DNA from: Hemicordylus capensis
Lineage: Eukaryota > Chordata > Lepidosauria > Squamata > Cordylidae
Direction of reading: 5' to 3'
Length of the DNA: 64,000 nt
Assembly (NCBI RefSeq): GCF_027244095.1
Contig: NC_069659.1
Span: 355,360,750 to 355,424,749, forward strand
The notes under the pieces are model-generated. The model worked only from the letters and a program-made list of their open reading frames with translations, was not told the origin of the DNA and did not search any database. Positions 10,403 to 22,235 of the stretch are shown piece after piece; positions within the stretch are counted from its first letter, which is position 1; every line of letters starts with the position of its first letter. Made by a program: the position numbers and the translations under genes.

Positions 10403-11264
10403 GTACCATGGGTGAAATTCTCAGCCCAATCCAGCACACCCAGCACCATGCATGCATTAGATAGTGGGTAATAGTGCTGGTCAGGAGTGAGTTCTGAGGT
10501 TCCTCCATGTAGAAGACTGGGTGCTTTTTTGCCTCTGCCCGGTGGAGCTGAAGGCAGATTGCTGGGGAGGAGAATGAGGAGTGGCACGTTTTCCGCCACA
10601 TCAGTCTTCAGAGTGGTTTACAACATCGGAAATACAATTAAAACTGTAACTGAAACCAATTAAAAATCCAAAACAATGAAACTATTAAATCAGCAAATGC
10701 AAAACGTGGCCCAGAAATCAGCAAGGGATGCAAGAAGCCCTTGTGCTGCTGGGGCAACAGAAGCTCTCAGGAAGAAGGAGCCATTGGGCTGATCATTGCT
10801 GCTCTGCAGTGCCACCAGGAGAGTGGACAAAAGTTGTACTGCAGCTTCTCAGCTCAGCCAGGTCAGCTGATCTGGGAAGCCAAGGGGGGCCTGGCAAACC
10901 ATGGGCCCATTCAAACGAACCTCTTAATGGTGGGTTCAGTTGTTTCCCCAGCGTGTGTGCACATGATCACCATCTGAATAAAATAAATACATCACAATAA
11001 ATAAAATAAATATAAATGAATCTGCAGTCTGGGAGACTGCAAAGGGGGTGGAACTGGCTGCGTGGGTTTCCTCTGACTCAGGAAGGAAAGCCGTGGCAGT
11101 CAACTGAATTTAAGGGTGAGAGCTGCTTCCTACTCTTAACCCCAGTTTGGGCAGCATGCACAAACCAGATGACACTCCCCAGCCTTCCGGCCCTCAGTTT
11201 GGTAAATGTGCCTTCCTCCAAAACGAGGGTTCATTTGGAGGTTGTGGAGAGGAATACAGTGACA
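10403..11264. other. intergenic, with a short L2-like 3' remnant
   Basis: No exon was recognised. The stretch 10605-10690 (gagtggtttacaacatcgga, aaaccaattaaaaatcc) resembles a minus-strand L2 3' UTR. Confidence 0.4.
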
Positions 11265-11566
11265 TAGGGACATAGAAAGCTGCCATATACTGAGTCAGAC
11301 CATTGGCCTATCTAGCTCAGTACTGTCCAGACTGGCAGCGGCTTCTCCAAGGCTGCAGGCAGGAATCTCTCTCAGCCCTTTCTTGGAGATGCTGCCAGGG
11401 ATGGAACTTGGAACCTAGATGCTCTTCCCAGAACGGCTCCATCCCCTGACTGGAATATCTTACAGTGCTCACACATCAAGTCTCTCATTCAAATGCAACC
11501 AGGGCGGACCCTGCTTAGCTAGGGGGACAAGTCATGTTTGCTACCACAAGACCAGCTCTCCTCTCA
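11265..11566 (-). mobile_element. composite 5S/tRNA-type SINE
   Basis: Read on the minus strand it runs from the head (agctggtcttgtggtagcaa) through the 5S-like block (tagctaagcagggtccgc) and the tRNA-like and tail sections (tgactcagtatatggcagct) to the terminal ctatg repeats. It is full length. Confidence 0.9.
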
Positions 11567-12682
11567 GAACTGTGGTAGGGTCCTGCAACCAGATCGGAAC
11601 TGTGGTTGGGTCCTGCAACCATGGGCCTGATCATTTGCACATCACGTGTGGCCAACCTGAGGTGGTTTTACCTCAGGTTCTGTGTGATGTCTGAACTCGG
11701 CCTATATATATAACCACTACCTCCAGCTTGGCCTCTCAGTCTGAACAATGTGGTTGGTCCAGAGACTGCCTTGCCTTGCCTGATGCCTTCTGGATGCTTG
11801 ACTACCTGTCTGTATCCGATTATGTTTCCTGTCTCCAGTTCTTTGGATTTCCGTGTGCTACTTTGAGGATTTATTTGACCTGTCTACCTTGAGCCCTGCT
11901 CCTCACCTCGGACCCCTTTGAGGGCCATCCTTGGAGACAGACTCATGCCTGTCCTGCCCTGAGCTCCTTCAACCCACTGCCTGGACCAGGCAGTTCTGAT
12001 CCTGCTGGGCCTGGCCACTGTATTTGGCAGCTCCCATCATGGGCCCCTGTACTGTACCATGGGCCCCTACCCATGCTGGGAGTTCTGCACACCCCGAAAG
12101 AGGCTCCGCTCAGCTTGCCGTGTTCCCGTCAAGATTGCAGAGCCTCTTCACCATCTCTTCCTTCCATCTGACTGATTTATTTCATTAACTTACAAAATTA
12201 CGCCTGACACTTTCCTCCCACAGTTGATCTACATGATGCTTTTTCGGGGGGAGGGGGAGTGTGGAGATGGGAGTATGTGAAGAAATTACTTGTCACACAA
12301 CCCAGCGCTCAATGACTGTAATTTTCTCATCAACGCAAAATGTGCTCACTGCTTGTAATTCTGCCTCCCAGCTAGGAATAAGAAAACTTTGTGTCAGTGG
12401 GGCTGGGAAGAGGGCAATTCTGGTCAAAAAGAAAACAAAGCAGGAAACGGGTGTCCCCCTCACCAGTCTGATAGGATTGCAGACCCCATCCAGCTTCCCA
12501 GATCTTCCTCAGGGTGCATTCTTTCCAGGCTAAACTGAAACAGCTCCCCATTTCCTGTGCCCCACTCAGAGGTGGGATGGGACTTTGACAGTCTGGGAGA
12601 GCATGAAATCAGGGGTCACAAAACTCACTGGTGGCAGTGACCCTCCTTCTGCCCCATCCTTACCTTACTTTACTTCCAACCC
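11567..12682. other. intergenic, nothing recognised
   Basis: No exon or repeat family was recognised. A 24-base phrase (tcctgcaaccagatcggaac and tcctgcaaccatgggcctga) shows a small local duplication near 11580-11630. Confidence 0.4.
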
Positions 12683-12972
12683 CATAGGAACATAGGAAGC
12701 TGCCATATACTGAGTCAGACCATTGATCTATCTAGCTCAATATTGACTTCACAGACTGGCAGAAGCGGCTTCTCCAAGGTTGCAGACAGGAATCTCTCTC
12801 AGCCTTATCTTGGAGTTGCTGCCAGGGAGGGGACTTGGAACCTTCTGCTCCATCCAGAGGGGAATATCTTTCAGTGCCCACACTTCTAGTCTCCCATTCA
12901 TATGCAACCAGGGCAGACCCTAATTAGCTAAGGGGACAATTCATGCTTGCTTCCACAAGACCCCATCTCCTT
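12683..12972 (-). mobile_element. composite 5S/tRNA-type SINE
   Basis: A full-length copy on the minus strand. The terminal repeats lie at 12683-12700, the 5S-like block at about 12885-12935 (agtctcccattcatatgcaa) and the head at 12940-12972. Confidence 0.9.
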
Positions 12973-13027
12973 TCTGTTTAGCAGAGGCAGCCGTATTCCT
13001 GGTGGCTGTCAGGAGCAGTCACTATTT

Positions 13028-13186
13028 CCCTACCGAATCAGGGATGGGGCTTTAGCTCAGTGGCAGAGCATCAGCTTTGCCTGCAGAATGTCCCAAGTTC
13101 AGTCTCTGGTGAGATAGGACTGGAAAGGACCAATCTGAAACCTTAGAGAGCAGCTGAGTCTGACTCAGTGTAAGGAAGCATCGTGC
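13028..13186 (+). mobile_element. tRNA-derived SINE without the 5S-like head
   Basis: The element opens with a tRNA-like unit. The A box is tagctcagtggcagagcatc and the B box gttcagtct. The same body and tail as the composite SINE follow (gagtctgactcagtgtaagg). It shows that the tRNA-like unit also exists as an independent SINE and so supports a two-module origin for the longer family. Confidence 0.8.
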
Positions 13187-13789
13187 ATCAAGAAACCCCA
13201 CCCCCACGCCCAGAACAATGCTCCACAATGAAATAGGATTGCTCAGAAGGAAGGGGGCTGTGTGAAACAATGGTCATCAGCTGACTATTCGGAGGAACAC
13301 GGCTGCATACAGTGCAGTGCACTACACACAGCAATGGAAGCAAGATGAAGGAAGGTGTGAGGGTGGTTTGTTCTATGGACTCCAAGTTCTAATTCCACCC
13401 TTATGATGCTGAAGCCATCCTGGAAAAAAGCATCATCCTTCAGCTGTGGACATGCCAGTATGCTTAAAAGGGATGAGGTGTAACTTAAGGAGGCCTTAAA
13501 GAGAGGGCTGGTAGCTTGGTGGCCATGGAAAAGGTTCTCGGTTCAGTCCTAGCAAAAAGAGTCTTCTGCAGCAGGAGAGGGAAAGGTTCTCCAGCTGCAT
13601 TCACATGTAACATGATACCAGAGGTGAAGGGACCTCTGGTTTCATTTTCAGTATGTCTGAATTCAGGCAACCACAGTTTTGCAGAAAAATAGACCCATAG
13701 TTTCCCTCCCCAGACAGTGATTTATACCTTCAGTTTGTAGTGAGGTCCACCGCCTGGACCTCTGGTGCCTGCATTATGCCTGGACCACA
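13187..13789. other. intergenic, nothing recognised
   Basis: No exon or named repeat was seen. Confidence 0.4.
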
Positions 13790-14070
13790 GTGCCAGCATT
13801 ACATCTGAATGTTGGCAGCACACTCTGGTTGCTCTTCAACCAGAGTTGAGGGAGGGAGCTCATCCCTCGCTCCAGCTTCGATTAGCTGCCAGGGCTGTCC
13901 TTCAGTAAAGGAGGAAATCCTGGCAGCCAGTCCTCCCCCCCCCCCCCGCCATTTGCAGTCAATGAGACTAGAGAGAGGCAGCTCTCTGTTTTGTCTGAAT
14001 ATGGACGGAAGAGCAGGGGGAGGGACAGTGGAACCGCGGATCCATTGCACCCATGGTTCCCCATTACGTT
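13790..14070. repeat. dispersed repeat related to 24740-24990
   Basis: It shares short ordered phrases with 24740-24990: ctccagcttcga or its equivalent, ggctgtccttca, tgcagtcaatgagac or tgactgcagg, and the flank ggaaccgcgg. It contains a run of 14 C at about 13936. It is probably an old non-autonomous DNA transposon, but the ends are not defined. Confidence 0.4.
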
Positions 14071-15250
14071 TGAAGGCGGCCTCTGTATGAGACCCTAGAG
14101 AGCTGCTGCCTAGGAGACAATCTAGGGTGAGATGTTCTGACTCATTAAGGTGGCTTTGTATGTGCTGGGACAGAGCTCATGTGCTGATGTTTTCGTCTAG
14201 ATGGCCCTTGGATGACCTTCCATGCTGACGAATTAACTTCATCATCTTTTTCCCGAAGCACCAAAAGAAAAATCAATCTCGATCATCTCACAGCCAACTA
14301 TTCCCATTAGGGAGAGATGACTAAGTGGAATGTGAATGAGCTGGACATCTGTTTCTCCCATGTGGCTCTTTTTCATTTTGAAAACTCCATCTCCACTTCA
14401 TGGCCAAGAAGAAAGAATGACACCAATGATAATTAAGAGGCCTGACTTCATTTCTGAAGAAGCACAGGATGTCTGATTGGCTCCTTCTCCTGTAATCTCC
14501 ACTCTGGGTCCACTTTTCTCCTCTCTGGTTGATCACAAGCCCTTTTTAGACCAGGCAGAAATGAGGTCTCAAGCTGATACTTCAGCAAGTTACCTCAGTG
14601 CTTGCTGGCTGGCTGAAGTGTATTAAAGAGTGTTGCTTTATTTGAACATGGTTAATGGAGTGCCAGGAAAAGCTTGATCAGAGGATGCTTTCAGAATAGC
14701 CTCTTCAGCTGGAAGAAAGAGGTCCTAGCCGTGCTCGCTGGTCCCTCTGCTGGAAAGGTTGCCACGGCAACGAGGCCCAGCTGCACTCTGACCTGCCTGC
14801 CTAAGGGTGCAGGCAGAGGATGCTGGTTGAGTCTTACTGTAGATGTGGGACCATAAGGGGATAGCCTAAACGGTACTCAGTGTCAAGAATGATTGACCCA
14901 CTGAAGCAAAAAGCTGGCTCTTAGGGCAGACCTTCCTCCAGCTCCTGTTGGAAATGAGTGGGCCTGTGGAAAATTGCCCTGATCCCAGAACCCAAAATGT
15001 CCTCCTTCTCTTCCACTGCCACACTGGAGATGGGATGAAGAGTTCAAAAGAAGACATCAGCTGGGAGACATCCATGCCATCCCCACAAGCACAAGGTGGT
15101 CCCTTGCCACTGGGACCCCTTACACTGCATGAACCAGGGGGTCTCCAACCATCAGCCCCCTGAAAATCTGAGGCCCATTTCCTCCAATGAAGGTCATCTG
15201 AGGTCACGGCAGAGACCTCCCCAGTGCTGCCAGAGCAAACCCCTGCAAAA
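14071..15250. other. intergenic, nothing recognised
   Basis: No exon was recognised. The stretch 14205-14330, A+T-rich and free of recognisable repeats, could be conserved non-coding DNA. Confidence 0.4.
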
Positions 15251-15412
15251 TTGGGCAAGGTTATTTTAAATATTATAGTTTTAATATTTTTAATATTGGG
15301 TTTTAAATGTTTTTAATGTTTTAAATGATTTTAATTGTAAACCGGCCAGAGATACAAGTTTTGGGCAGTATAGAAATATTCTAAATAAAATAAAATAAAA
15401 TAAAATAAATAC
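15251..15412 (+). mobile_element. L2-type LINE 3' end with (AAAAT)n tail
   Basis: Repeated tttttaat and ttttaaatg stretches are followed by attgtaaaccggccagag, agtatagaaatattctaaat and an aaaat tandem tail, the standard L2 3' end. Confidence 0.7.
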
Positions 15413-16864
15413 GTAAATTAAAAAAACCCGAAGGTTTGCCCATGGAACGGGTGGGGGTGAGTCACCATGCCTTAGTAGCAGGCTATAACATCCCGTCAGT
15501 TTCCAGACTGGAGGTTGCTGGAGCAACGTTCCCCTGCTGCACTTTCCAGCTCTTGGTCAGCTCTGGTTGTGGTCCTGACTGGCTGCCCTGTGAGCTGTCC
15601 AGGGTCTGAAGCATCCCTGGTCCTTGAGATCAAGGAGAAGGTGGTGCAGCCTGGAGCAGGAGAAGGATGAAGGCCTTGCAAAAACTAGAACAGGGAGAGA
15701 AGAGAGTCTGGACAGGCCAGGGCTGTCCAGTCTTTTCAGTATGTCTAGCTATAGAGAGGAAGCATAAATCCCAAATGAACGCCAAGACAGCAGTCAAAGC
15801 CAGTGGTGAAGTCAAAGGTAATCAGTGAGAATACTGGGTAAGGACAGCTGGAACTGCTCTTTGAGACTCGGAGGACAGGTGATGACTGTTATCTATGTTG
15901 GCTGAACTGAACCTCCATGTTCCAGTGCAATCTATCTCTGACTAACAGGTGCTGGGTGCGAATAACCAGAGAGAGTGATCATCTTCATCCCCTGCCTGTG
16001 AGCTCATCAGAGGCCTCTGGTGGTTGGCTGTTGGAAATGGTAGGCTGGGCTAGACGGAGACAGAAAGGCCAATCTTAGGTTCTGTCAGTGGCTTGAAGGC
16101 AGCCATGAGAAAAGACCCTTAAATGCAGACTTCCTCCATCAAGGACATTTTTGTGAAGACCAAAGAGAATGGCCTTGGGAGGGAATGAATGCCCATAGGG
16201 CCATTTTGTTCTCTGAATCTGCTATGGACAGCAGGTAGAAGGCTCCGAGGGGAGGCAGGCATCTGCCCGAAAGGAAAGATCTGACATGATGCCATCCTGC
16301 TACAATGCCTCCTATGACTTAGGACATAGCCCAGGATTGGGCAGACCCCCCACCCCCGGGTAGGGCTGCTTGTGTGAAGTGCCAAGATCATGGCCGATCC
16401 CATTGCTGCCTCTCCAGGTAGCCCAGGGTTTTTACCCTGGCTTTTATCCGGGTAGAAGCGCGTGAGTGTGCTCTTTCCCCCCAGGCCCCCGGGCATGAGT
16501 CTGCTCTGGCTGCTTACAGCCTGAGCAGGCACAGAGCTGGGTGCCTAGAGCACCCAGCTGAGGGAGAATCCCTCAATGCACTGTGCTCCTTGCACAATGC
16601 ATTTAGGGATTGCTGGAGGCTGGGCTGCTTTTTCCCAGCCTCCAGATGGCGGTGCAGCTCCTGGGAGTGTTGCTCATCTGGGTGCCTGAACTGTGTAGCC
16701 AGAAGAGGACTGGAGAATGGAGATTGTTGGGGTGGGGGGTGGGGAGGTAGGTGCTATCCTGCCTCCCTCCCTCCCCACTTGACCTGAAAGTCATTGTATT
16801 GAATACTTCTTTTAAGTTTGTAATCATTTCTATATTGATGTATTTGTGTATTATTCATGAAGGA
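15413..16864. other. intergenic, nothing recognised
   Basis: No exon was recognised. The segment 16435-16500 (agcccagggtttttaccctg, ggcttttatccgggtagaag) looks like the end of a DNA transposon, but no partner end was found. Confidence 0.4.
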
Positions 16865-17120
16865 ACATATATATTAATGTATGTATGTATTCGATTTCTA
16901 TACCGCCCTTCCAAAAATGGCTCAGGGAGGTTTACACAGAGAAATAACAAATAAATAAGATGGCTCCCTGTCCCCAAAGGGCTCACAATCTGAAAAGAAA
17001 CACAAGATAGACACCAGCAACAGTCACTGGAGGTACTGTGCTGGGGGTGGAGAGGGCCAGTTACTCTCCCCCTGCTAAATAAAGAGAATCACCATGGTAA
17101 AAGGTGCCTCTTTGCCCAGT
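16865..17120 (-). mobile_element. LINE 3' end, minus strand
   Basis: The sequence contains atgtatgtatgtattcgatt, tctataccgcccttccaaaa, aagatggctccctgtcccca and aggtgcctctttgccc. It is the reverse complement of a LINE 3' UTR with a short tandem tail. The same family appears at 3318-3480 and, in the other orientation, in parts of 17558-17800 and 30719-30960. Confidence 0.65.
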
Positions 17121-17406
17121 TAGCAGGGGTTAGCATTTGTTTTGTATTCTTTGTATTTTATGGTTGTATTTTTCCTTTGCAATACTGTGTGTAATTTATT
17201 TGCTGTGGTCTGAAAAGGCATAATTTAAAAAATGCTTTTTAAAAAAATGTTTCCTATAGGATGCCTCCTCTCTCTCCCTGCTAATCCCCCCTTGAGAACA
17301 CTTATCTCATCTCTGAAACTGCCCCCTGAGACCCCTCATCTTCCCTCTACACTGCAAGACAGTCTAATGTGTGTAGCTGGGTGTCTTCACTTCCATCCAG
17401 TTTCAA
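17121..17406. other. intergenic, nothing recognised
   Basis: A+T-rich sequence without a recognisable exon or repeat. Confidence 0.4.
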
Positions 17407-18000
17407 GAATATAAGAAAAGTCTGGTTGGATCAGGCCAAAGTCCAGCATCTAGTCCAGCATCCTTTTTTCTCTGGTGGCCAGCCAAATGCCTCTGAGTAG
17501 CCCACAAGCAGGACATGTAAGTGATAGTCCTTTCCCAGCAACTGGTATTCAGTAGACGGAGCAAAGAGATATCTTTTAAAATAGTGATACTCTTCTATTT
17601 AGCAGGGGGAGAGCAACTGGCCCTATCCAGCCCCAGCACAGCATCCCTCCAGTGGCTGTTGCTGGTATCTGCCTTTTTAGACTGTGAGCCCTTTGGGGTC
17701 AGGGGACCATCTTATTTATGTATGATTAATTTTTCTATGTAAACCGCTTTGAGACTGGTTGAAAAGCGATATATAAATATTTGTAGTAGTAGCAGTAGTA
17801 GACTGCCTCTAAACATGGAGGTTCCATAGAGTGGTCAAGACTGATAGGCTTCTGTTTTTCCATGATTTTTTCTAATTCCCCTTTAAAGCCATCTAGGCCA
17901 ATGGCAATGAATTCCATACATTAATGATGTCTTGTTGAAGCCAGCCGGTCTTTATTCTGCCCTGAAATCTACTGCCCATTAATTTCATTCTTCTAGGATT
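17407..18000 (-). mobile_element. CR1 LINE 3' end, interrupted
   Basis: The left part (17407-17557) has ggttggatcaggcc, tctagtccagcatcc and gcaactggtattcag. The right part (17801-18000) has cccctttaaagccatctagg and ggcaatgaattccatac. Both belong to the same CR1 3' UTR on the minus strand, separated by the plus-strand LINE tail at 17558-17800. Confidence 0.7.
17558..17800 (+). mobile_element. LINE 3' end inserted in CR1
   Basis: It matches 30719-30960 closely: aaaatagtgatactctt, tagcagggggagagcaactg, cagcatccctccagtggctg, ctgtgagccctttggggtca, ttctatgtaaaccgctttga and aatatttgtagtagtag. The last part also matches 51441-51545. Confidence 0.7.
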
Positions 18001-18504
18001 ATGAATGAGGAAGGGGAAAGTGGTAGGGGCTTTTCTCTTGCCTCAGGGTGTCTTAGGCTGGCTGGCATGATGCACAGTCCTCTTGTCTCTGTTAGATCTT
18101 GTGGTGCAGTGTTTCAGACTTGGAAGCTGTGGAATGGCTGTAGGGGTCTGGAGAGAGAGCACGCCCACCAGCGTCGGCGTATTTATTCCCATTGTTGCAA
18201 ATGGTAATGCCAAGAGTGTGAGCCCTGCACAGCATATGGCCACTAGGACACATTTGTCATTCTGTGGCCCATTTGCCCAGTTTTGAAAGAACCTTTGGCA
18301 CCGATTCACAGTCTGATTTGGTTTGTACTACCCTGAATAACCTGGGGTTATATCTGCAACTCTGGCTACCTCACCTCCAACTCTGGGTAATTTATGCTCA
18401 CATAGCACAGGTCCCATGAAAGATCTTGGCAGACCCTACCTTTTACTTCTGTGCTCACCTTCTTACTTCCATTCTCTGCTTCTTACTTTCTCTCTGCTTC
18501 TGTT
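18001..18504. other. intergenic, nothing recognised
   Basis: No exon or repeat was recognised. Confidence 0.4.
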
Positions 18505-18842
18505 ATGGGAGGAGAGCTGGTCCTGTGATACCAAGCATGATGAATTCTCCCCTTTTCTAAGCAGGGTCTGTCCTGGTTTGCATTTGGCTGGGAGACTACA
18601 TGTGTGAGCGCTGTAAGATATTTCCCTTAGGGGATGGGGCTGCTCTGGGAAGAAAGATCACCTGCCTGCTTGCATGCAGAAGGTCCCAAGTTCCCTCCCT
18701 GGCAGCATCTCCAGGACAGGGCTGAGAGAGACTCCTGCCTGCAACCCTGGAGAAGCTGCTGCCAGTCTGTGAAGACAATACTGAGCTAGGCGGACCAGTG
18801 TTCTGACTCAGTATATGGCAGCTTCCTATGTTCCGATGTATT
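18505..18842 (+). mobile_element. composite 5S/tRNA-type SINE
   Basis: A full-length plus-strand copy. It has the head gagagctggtcctgtgatac, the 5S-like block ttctaagcagggtctg and ggctgggagactac, the tRNA-like block cttgcatgcagaaggtcc, the tail tgactcagtatatggcagct and the end cctatgttccgatg. Confidence 0.92.
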
Positions 18843-19604
18843 TCTCCTTTCTTTGTTCTTCCTCCTCCCCACTTCACGCATGCACACTCTCTGAAGGTAG
18901 ACTGTAAGTTCCTTGGGGCTTACAGTCTATCTACTTTTTGCTTACGCTTTACGGTGCCATGTACATGGAAGGCACCATATTAATAATAAATGCTAACAAT
19001 AACCTTTAAATGTCATGTTTCAGATTGTGAGAGATGCTTTGTGTTCTGCATCGTCGGCCACAGCAGCCTCCAACAGTGTCTGATGTTCCCATGTTGTTAA
19101 CAACAATTGCTGTCAACATATCCACACTTGTTCCCGGAGAGACAGCGAAAGTGTGTTTGTTTGTCCATGATTTACATCCTGCCCACCTTGTCTGCCTTTT
19201 AAAGATGCATAATTGTCCTATTTTTTCCTCTTTTCCCCTCCCTTTCAGCTCATAAGTAGATTACACACCAGGAAAACTAAATGCATTCTTTGAAGGCTAT
19301 TTCCTTTTTGAAGGAGTCGAGATAATATTGAACTAATTTCTGTCAAAGGAAGATACAGTTTTCTGACACATCCCCACTGCTCAGCATGAATAGATAGCAG
19401 CCTCTTTTCCAAACATCATGATACCTTGCCATATATAAGCTGTTTGTTGCATCTGTGATTATTTTAATTTCCAGACACACTTCGCATTGTTAAATGCCAA
19501 TTCTGAAATTCGGAACTATGGTTGGGGATGGCAGGAGAAGGGTTAGAGATCTGAAATTGAATGGAAGAGTTCATTGCAGGCACCTCTCTTTTCCCTACTG
19601 TTTT

Positions 19605-19609
<5 letters not shown>
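18843..19609. other. intergenic, A+T-rich, candidate conserved non-coding DNA
   Basis: No exon or repeat was recognised. The quiet stretch 18985-19500 is free of repeats apart from short A+T-rich runs. Confidence 0.4.

Positions 19610-19653
<44 letters not shown>
19610..19653. repeat. (TA)n microsatellite
   Basis: About 21 uninterrupted TA dinucleotides. Confidence 0.95.
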
Positions 19654-19656
<3 letters not shown>

Positions 19657-19737
19657 TGACATGAGCACATAAAACCATGGAAAGTGGTACTGAGCTGAAA
19701 ACTCAGTGTCCTAAGAACATCAGTTTCAATCTTCCAG

Positions 19738-20030
19738 GGAGAAGAGCTGGTCTTGTGCTAGCTAGCATGAATGGTCCCCTTTGCTAAGCAGGGCCCACCC
19801 TGGTTTGCATTTGAATGGGAGACCACATGTGAGCACCATAAGATATTCCCCTCAGGGGAGGGGGCCTCTCCGGTAAGAGCACCTAAGGTTCCAAGTTCCC
19901 TCCCTGGCATCTCCAAGAGAGGGCTGGGAGAGACACCTATCATCAAACTTGGAGAAACCGCTGCCAGTCTGGGTAGACAATACTGAGCTGGATGGATCCA
20001 TGGTCTGACTCAGTAGAAGGCAGCTTCCAT
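19738..20030 (+). mobile_element. composite 5S/tRNA-type SINE
   Basis: It has the head gagaagagctggtcttgtgc, the block tttgctaagcagggccc and gaatgggagaccac, and the tail ctgactcagtagaaggcagc. The tRNA-like part is shortened. It is followed directly by an (AAAC)n run. Confidence 0.9.
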
Positions 20031-20032
20031 TT

Positions 20033-20070
20033 AAAACAAACAAACAAACAAACAAACAAACAAACAAAAA
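20033..20070. repeat. (AAAC)n microsatellite
   Basis: About nine aaac units at the 3' end of the preceding SINE. Confidence 0.95.
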
Positions 20071-20439
20071 ACAGTTTGTAGGTGCTATTGTTGTGAAGAT
20101 CTGCTTGGAGGCAGAGAGGAATGGAATCCTTTGTTCCGTTGCTTTCTTGTCCCATCATGGGTTTCCTCAGCCTGTGTCCTGCTCTTCTTGAACTCTGAAT
20201 TGACAAAGGGGATTCCATAGCCCAGTTCTAGAATCGGAGCCTGCGCCATCCCCTGCAGCTTCCAGTTCTTTCCCCTCATTTGCATCTTTGGGCACTTGAC
20301 ATGACCAATGGGCACTTGAGCATTGTAAAAACTGGGTGCCCCAAGCCATCCTGAAGTGATGGTCGGTATACATGGCTGCTTGTCGGTCCTTTTGGTGTGG
20401 GGGCTTTCACTGAGGCATCTGCTCCTGGGCAATGGTACA

Positions 20440-20870
20440 GGGCAGCATGACAGGGATCTTGAGGAAGAGCAGGAGCGGCCGGTGAGGGCAGCGCTCAGGG
20501 TGGGGGCAGCAAGAGGCACCTTTAAGGAGGGATTCAGCAGGTGCTTACCATCGTGTAAGCAGCCCCTGCAAGCTGCAGCGATTCGCCCGCAATCCCGTGG
20601 GGGTGGGGGTGGCGCTCTGCTGGCATCCAGCGGGGCTGCGGTGTGGCCCTAGGCTCTGCACATGTGCAGAGGCTAGGACTATGCCACAGTCCCACCTAAT
20701 GCTGTGCGGAGCACCACTGCCCCACACAGGATTGCAGGGAGTGCCGCAGCTTGCTGATTACCTCCGTAAAGGTGCCTCTTGCTGCCTCCCCCCAGCGCTG
20801 CCCTCACCGACCTGCCCTAAGGACTGGCAAGTATTGGAGGTGCCACAAGGCCCCAAGGCTGCTCACGTAG
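20440..20870. mobile_element. palindromic DNA-transposon remnant (MITE-like)
   Basis: The arms are ggtgagggcagcgctcaggg with gcagcaagaggcaccttta (about 20481-20525) and their near complement at about 20773-20822. Inner segments (atcagcaagctgcggc versus attcagcaggtgcttac) are weakly complementary. It resembles, in layout and in the aggcacctttaa motif, the better-preserved element at 52480-52851. Confidence 0.55.
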
Positions 20871-21050
20871 CATGAGGCGCTCTTATCCCTGGACTTCAGG
20901 GCCAAGTCCAGGTCCTTCACAGCCCCTGGGGCCCCCCAAATCCCCTTTAGTCTATCCCGGATGGTGTCGTCACCCAGCGGAGCATAATTATGCTTAATTT
21001 GCAGAGGAGGGGGGCCTCCAAAGGCCTTTAGGTCCAGGATCCAAAATTAC
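20871..21050. repeat. dispersed repeat shared with 63675-63785
   Basis: The order gctcttatccctggacttca, gtccaggtccttcacagcc, ccccaaatcccctttagtct and atcccggatggtg is repeated with substitutions at 63675-63770. The family is unknown. Confidence 0.5.
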
Positions 21051-21354
21051 CAAGGTTAGAATTGCCATGCCCCTGGGTTAGAATTGCCATGCCCCAAGGT
21101 TAGAATTGCCATTTCGGGTTTCACCCGGATTTTAAGCATCTCACCCAAATTGCTTAGCCCACCCAGATTCACCTGGATTCTAACTTTCATTAAAAAAAAA
21201 AAAAAAAAAAGCTAAGCTCCAGCCCTTGTAGAAGCAGAGCTAAGGAGCAAAATGTGCAGTCACTATTCTGCTCAAAAATTATTTTCAAGCCAATTTACAT
21301 AATATGCAAATTAGGCACCCAGATTTGGAAAGCTGGAATATGGCAACCCTAACC
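21051..21354. other. intergenic with local duplication and poly-A
   Basis: The phrase ggttagaattgccatgcccc occurs three times in diverged form at 21053-21115. A run of about 20 A lies at 21191-21210. No gene was seen. Confidence 0.5.
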
Positions 21355-21540
21355 TTGTGGTTGTCTTTTGTAGGACACAGGAGAGGTTGACCATTGTCTC
21401 CTCCCACACAGTATGAGATGATGCCTCTCTCAGCATCTTCCTATATCGCTGCTGCCCAATGTAGTACCAGTGGGGATTCAAACCGGCAGCTTTCTGCTTG
21501 CAGTAAAACATTTCCCCGCTGTGCCACTTAAGGTGAGAAG
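21355..21540 (-). mobile_element. Sauria-type tRNA SINE
   Basis: On the minus strand a tRNA-like head with cggtttgaatccccactgg (B box) is followed by gcagcagcgatataggaaga, tgctgagagaggcatcatct and catactgtgtgggaggag. Compare the copies at 44119 and 55918. The BovB-like tail is missing. Confidence 0.75.
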
Positions 21541-22094
21541 ACATATGCACAGCCCCAAATTCCTCCTCCTTGAAGTTCTGATTCTGAGCTCAGTCTAGAA
21601 GCCTCCAGCTAACAGACCACAATGGAGGCCTGATTTTAAATTGCACACAGTGGTTGCCATGACTGGTGAAGGTCAGAGAGCAGCAGGCCCACAAGAAACC
21701 TTCAGGGTCCCTCCACTGAAGGCTTTTAATGCAGTGGATGATGGGGCATGGAGTAGTGCCGGGGATTTTTGGCACTACCCTCGCTGCAAGAGCCCTTTGC
21801 ACTGCACAAAAAGCCTTCAGCACAGGGATGTTGAAGGCTTCTAATGAACCTGCAGCCCTCGTTCCATTGCTGGAGGACTGCGGGTCATGTCAGCCACTGT
21901 ATTTTGCATTTCCACCTCCCTTAAAAATGGGGAGGTGGACAAACTGCTGTTGGAATATCAGATGGAGCATTATGTCCTCTACATACACAGCAAGCTTCCC
22001 TGGGATCTCTCAGGACTTATGGAAGAGGCTTCCTCCAGCAGCACGGCTTATCTCCAGGTGCCAGCCAAATTCTCTCTCCACCAAATGATAAGGA
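21541..22094. other. intergenic, nothing recognised
   Basis: No exon was recognised. Short inverted phrases (gccttcagcacagggatgtt, aaggcttttaatgcagtgg) suggest an old MITE at about 21600-21850, but the ends are not defined. Confidence 0.4.
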
Positions 22095-22235
22095 GCAAGT
22101 GGGGCTGCTATACTGAGACAAGCCCTCGGTCCGTCTCACTCAGTATTGTCACACGGACTGGCCGTGGCTCTCCGGAGTTTCAGATGGGTCTTTCCCCTCC
22201 CAGCCCTACCTGGAGATGCTAGGGACTGAAGCCCC
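22095..22235 (-). mobile_element. SINE tail fragment
   Basis: The segment actgagacaagccctcggtc, ctcagtattgtcacacg and cagccctacctggagatgct is a diverged minus-strand copy of the body and tail of the composite SINE. Confidence 0.6.

Noticed and set aside
13038-13105. A functional tRNA gene
   Set aside because: The A and B boxes are good, but the 3' half does not close an acceptor stem and the sequence continues into a known SINE body.
19610-19653. CRISPR-like or other spaced repeat array
   Set aside because: The tandem repeats here and elsewhere are simple microsatellites without spacers.
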